Part shown: positions 62,948-64,000 of the stretch, in pieces
Position numbering within the stretch: position 1 is the first letter of the stretch
Layout of the letters: each line of letters opens with the position of its first letter
Source of the DNA: JAVKDP01 sp040222185
Lineage (GTDB): Bacteria; Bacteroidota; Rhodothermia; Balneolales; Balneolaceae
Assembly (NCBI GenBank): GCA_040222185.1
Contig: JAVKDP010000044.1
Location: forward strand, 1 to 64,000
Direction of reading: 5' to 3'
DNA: 64,000 nt
The notes under the pieces: generated by a model
Told to the model about the DNA's origin: nothing
Databases searched by the model: none
The model's input: only the letters and a program-made list of their open reading frames with translations
Made by a program: the position numbers and the translations under genes

Positions 62948-64000
62948 ATGATTAGTACGAGTAAAGCAATAGAGCTAGAAAATGAGCACGGTGCACATAA
63001 CTACCACCCTCTTCCGGTGGTGCTTTCGAAAGGTAAAGGTGTGTATGTATGGGATCCGGAAGGAAACCAATACTTTGATTTCTTATCAGCTTACTCTGCT
63101 GTAAACCAGGGTCATTGCCATCCGAAGATTACACAAGCACTTCAAGATCAAGCAGCAACACTGGCATTAACTTCCCGGGCTTTCTTTAATGATGTATTAG
63201 GAGAATATGAAAAGTTCATCACGAGCTTTTTCGATTTTGATAAAGTACTTCCTATGAACACAGGAGCTGAAGGAGTTGAGACAGCAATCAAGTTATGTAG
63301 AAAATGGGCATACGAACGAAAAGGTATTCAAGAACAAGAAGCACTGATTATAGTATGTGAAGATAACTTCCATGGGAGAACAACTACTATCATCTCTTTC
63401 TCAAATGATGAAGATGCCAAAAAGAACTTTGGGCCTTATACACCGGGCTTTATCAAAATCCCATATAATGATATTCAAGCTCTAGAGAGTGCATTGAGTC
63501 TACCTAACGTTGCTGGATTTTTAGTAGAACCAATTCAAGGAGAAGCTGGAGTAGTTGTTCCTGATAGTGACTTCATTTCTAAGGCTGCAACACTGTGTAA
63601 AGAAAATGAGGTTTTATTTATTGCTGATGAAGTACAAACAGGTATAGCACGTACTGGTTCTTTACTTGCTGTATGTGGTAATTGTAATTGTCCAGGTAAA
63701 TGTGAGCGAGGTAGTACCTATATAAAACCGGATATACTAATTCTTGGTAAAGCTCTGTCAGGAGGATCATATCCAGTCTCAGCAGTACTTGCAGATAACG
63801 AAGTAATGGACGTGATAAAACCAGGGCAACACGGTTCAACCTATGGTGGAAATCCCATCGCTTGTAAAGTAGCTATTGCTGCACTTGAAGTTGTAAATGA
63901 AGAAGCACTAGCTCAAAATGCCCGAACACTTGGTAAATTATTCAGAACTGAAATGAAAAAAATAGTAGAGGCCCATGATCTATTTGTTAGTGTTAGGGGC
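62948..64000 (+). CDS. rocD: Ornithine aminotransferase (ornithine-oxo-acid transaminase), 3' end outside the window
   Basis: At least 351 residues, open to the window edge. PLP enzyme that converts ornithine and 2-oxoglutarate to glutamate semialdehyde and glutamate. Class III aminotransferase features: HNYHPLPVVLSKGKGVYVWDPEG at the start, MNTGAEGVETAIKLCRKW, ADEVQTGIARTG, and the PLP lysine at residue 268 in LILGKALSGGSYP. Between residues 243 and 252 there is a cysteine-rich insert CGNCNCPGKC (Cys243, 246, 248, 252). Divergent from the initiator tRNA gene. Start ATG 62948, preceded only by an A-rich stretch. Confidence 0.93.
   Translation, partial: MISTSKAIELENEHGAHNYHPLPVVLSKGKGVYVWDPEGNQYFDFLSAYSAVNQGHCHPKITQALQDQAATLALTSRAFFNDVLGEYEKFITSFFDFDKVLPMNTGAEGVETAIKLCRKWAYERKGIQEQEALIIVCEDNFHGRTTTIISFSNDEDAKKNFGPYTPGFIKIPYNDIQALESALSLPNVAGFLVEPIQGEAGVVVPDSDFISKAATLCKENEVLFIADEVQTGIARTGSLLAVCGNCNCPGKCERGSTYIKPDILILGKALSGGSYPVSAVLADNEVMDVIKPGQHGSTYGGNPIACKVAIAALEVVNEEALAQNARTLGKLFRTEMKKIVEAHDLFVSVRG

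Overview
The window is about 64 kb of densely coded, low-GC (roughly 40% by eye) chromosome from a Gram-negative, Bacteroidetes-like bacterium. A SusC/SusD pair, outer-membrane and lipoprotein genes, an LptE-like protein, DUF3667, a Cys-less L31, a DUF58/MoxR cluster and a GWxTD-domain lipoprotein point to the Bacteroidota/Balneolota group. A marine Balneolaceae-like organism is my best guess; this is inference, as no rRNA gene is present. Aerobic respiration is suggested by heme A and heme O synthases, fumarase and a quinone-type dihydroorotate dehydrogenase. I see no mobile elements, phage genes or CRISPR arrays.

Layout. 1-2.7 kb: clpC, whose first codons carry an in-frame stop, closed by a perfect hairpin terminator. 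2.7-6.1 kb: a secreted propeller-like protein, an epimerase and a GT4 glycosyltransferase. 6.2-6.6 kb: a tRNA cluster (Pro, Arg, Cys, Glu). 6.7-12.5 kb: a minus-strand envelope/glycan group (three GT2 enzymes, an Omp85-type barrel, an RMD-like TPR protein). 12.5-14.8 kb: a MerR regulator and the heme A/O genes ctaA and ctaB. 14.8-21.7 kb: an RDD / SpoIIM / DUF4129 / DUF4350 / MoxR / DUF58 cluster. 21.7-25.7 kb: a fused 2-oxoacid dehydrogenase E1 and fumarase.

25.8-31.6 kb is the most interesting block: a BcerS/YghO-like acyltransferase, a serine palmitoyltransferase-type enzyme, two GT4 glycosyltransferases and an NAD-dependent epimerase/reductase. Together they look like a complete bacterial ceramide and possible glycosphingolipid pathway. 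31.6-43 kb holds housekeeping genes: mutY, a TIGR02757 protein, DUF3667, rpsU, radA, a flippase-like protein, class I aldolase, dusB, serS and an Lrp regulator. 43.1-45.6 kb: a sigma-54 activator overlapping an lptE-like gene and a small helical protein. 45.6-54.7 kb: an MBL hydrolase, rpmE, a MoxR/ChlI-like ATPase, a pabB-like gene, pyrD, a large TPR lipoprotein with a TonB-like C-terminus, and pyruvate kinase. 54.8-62.4 kb: a GWxTD lipoprotein, a second lipoprotein and a susC-susD-lipoprotein operon with its own terminator. 62.75-64 kb: initiator tRNA-Met and the 5' part of an ornithine aminotransferase gene that runs off the window.

Genes are tightly packed: neighbours often overlap by 1-14 bases or sit 1-10 bases apart, with several GTG or TTG starts at coupled junctions. 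Family names rest on motif recognition alone, because no database search was possible.
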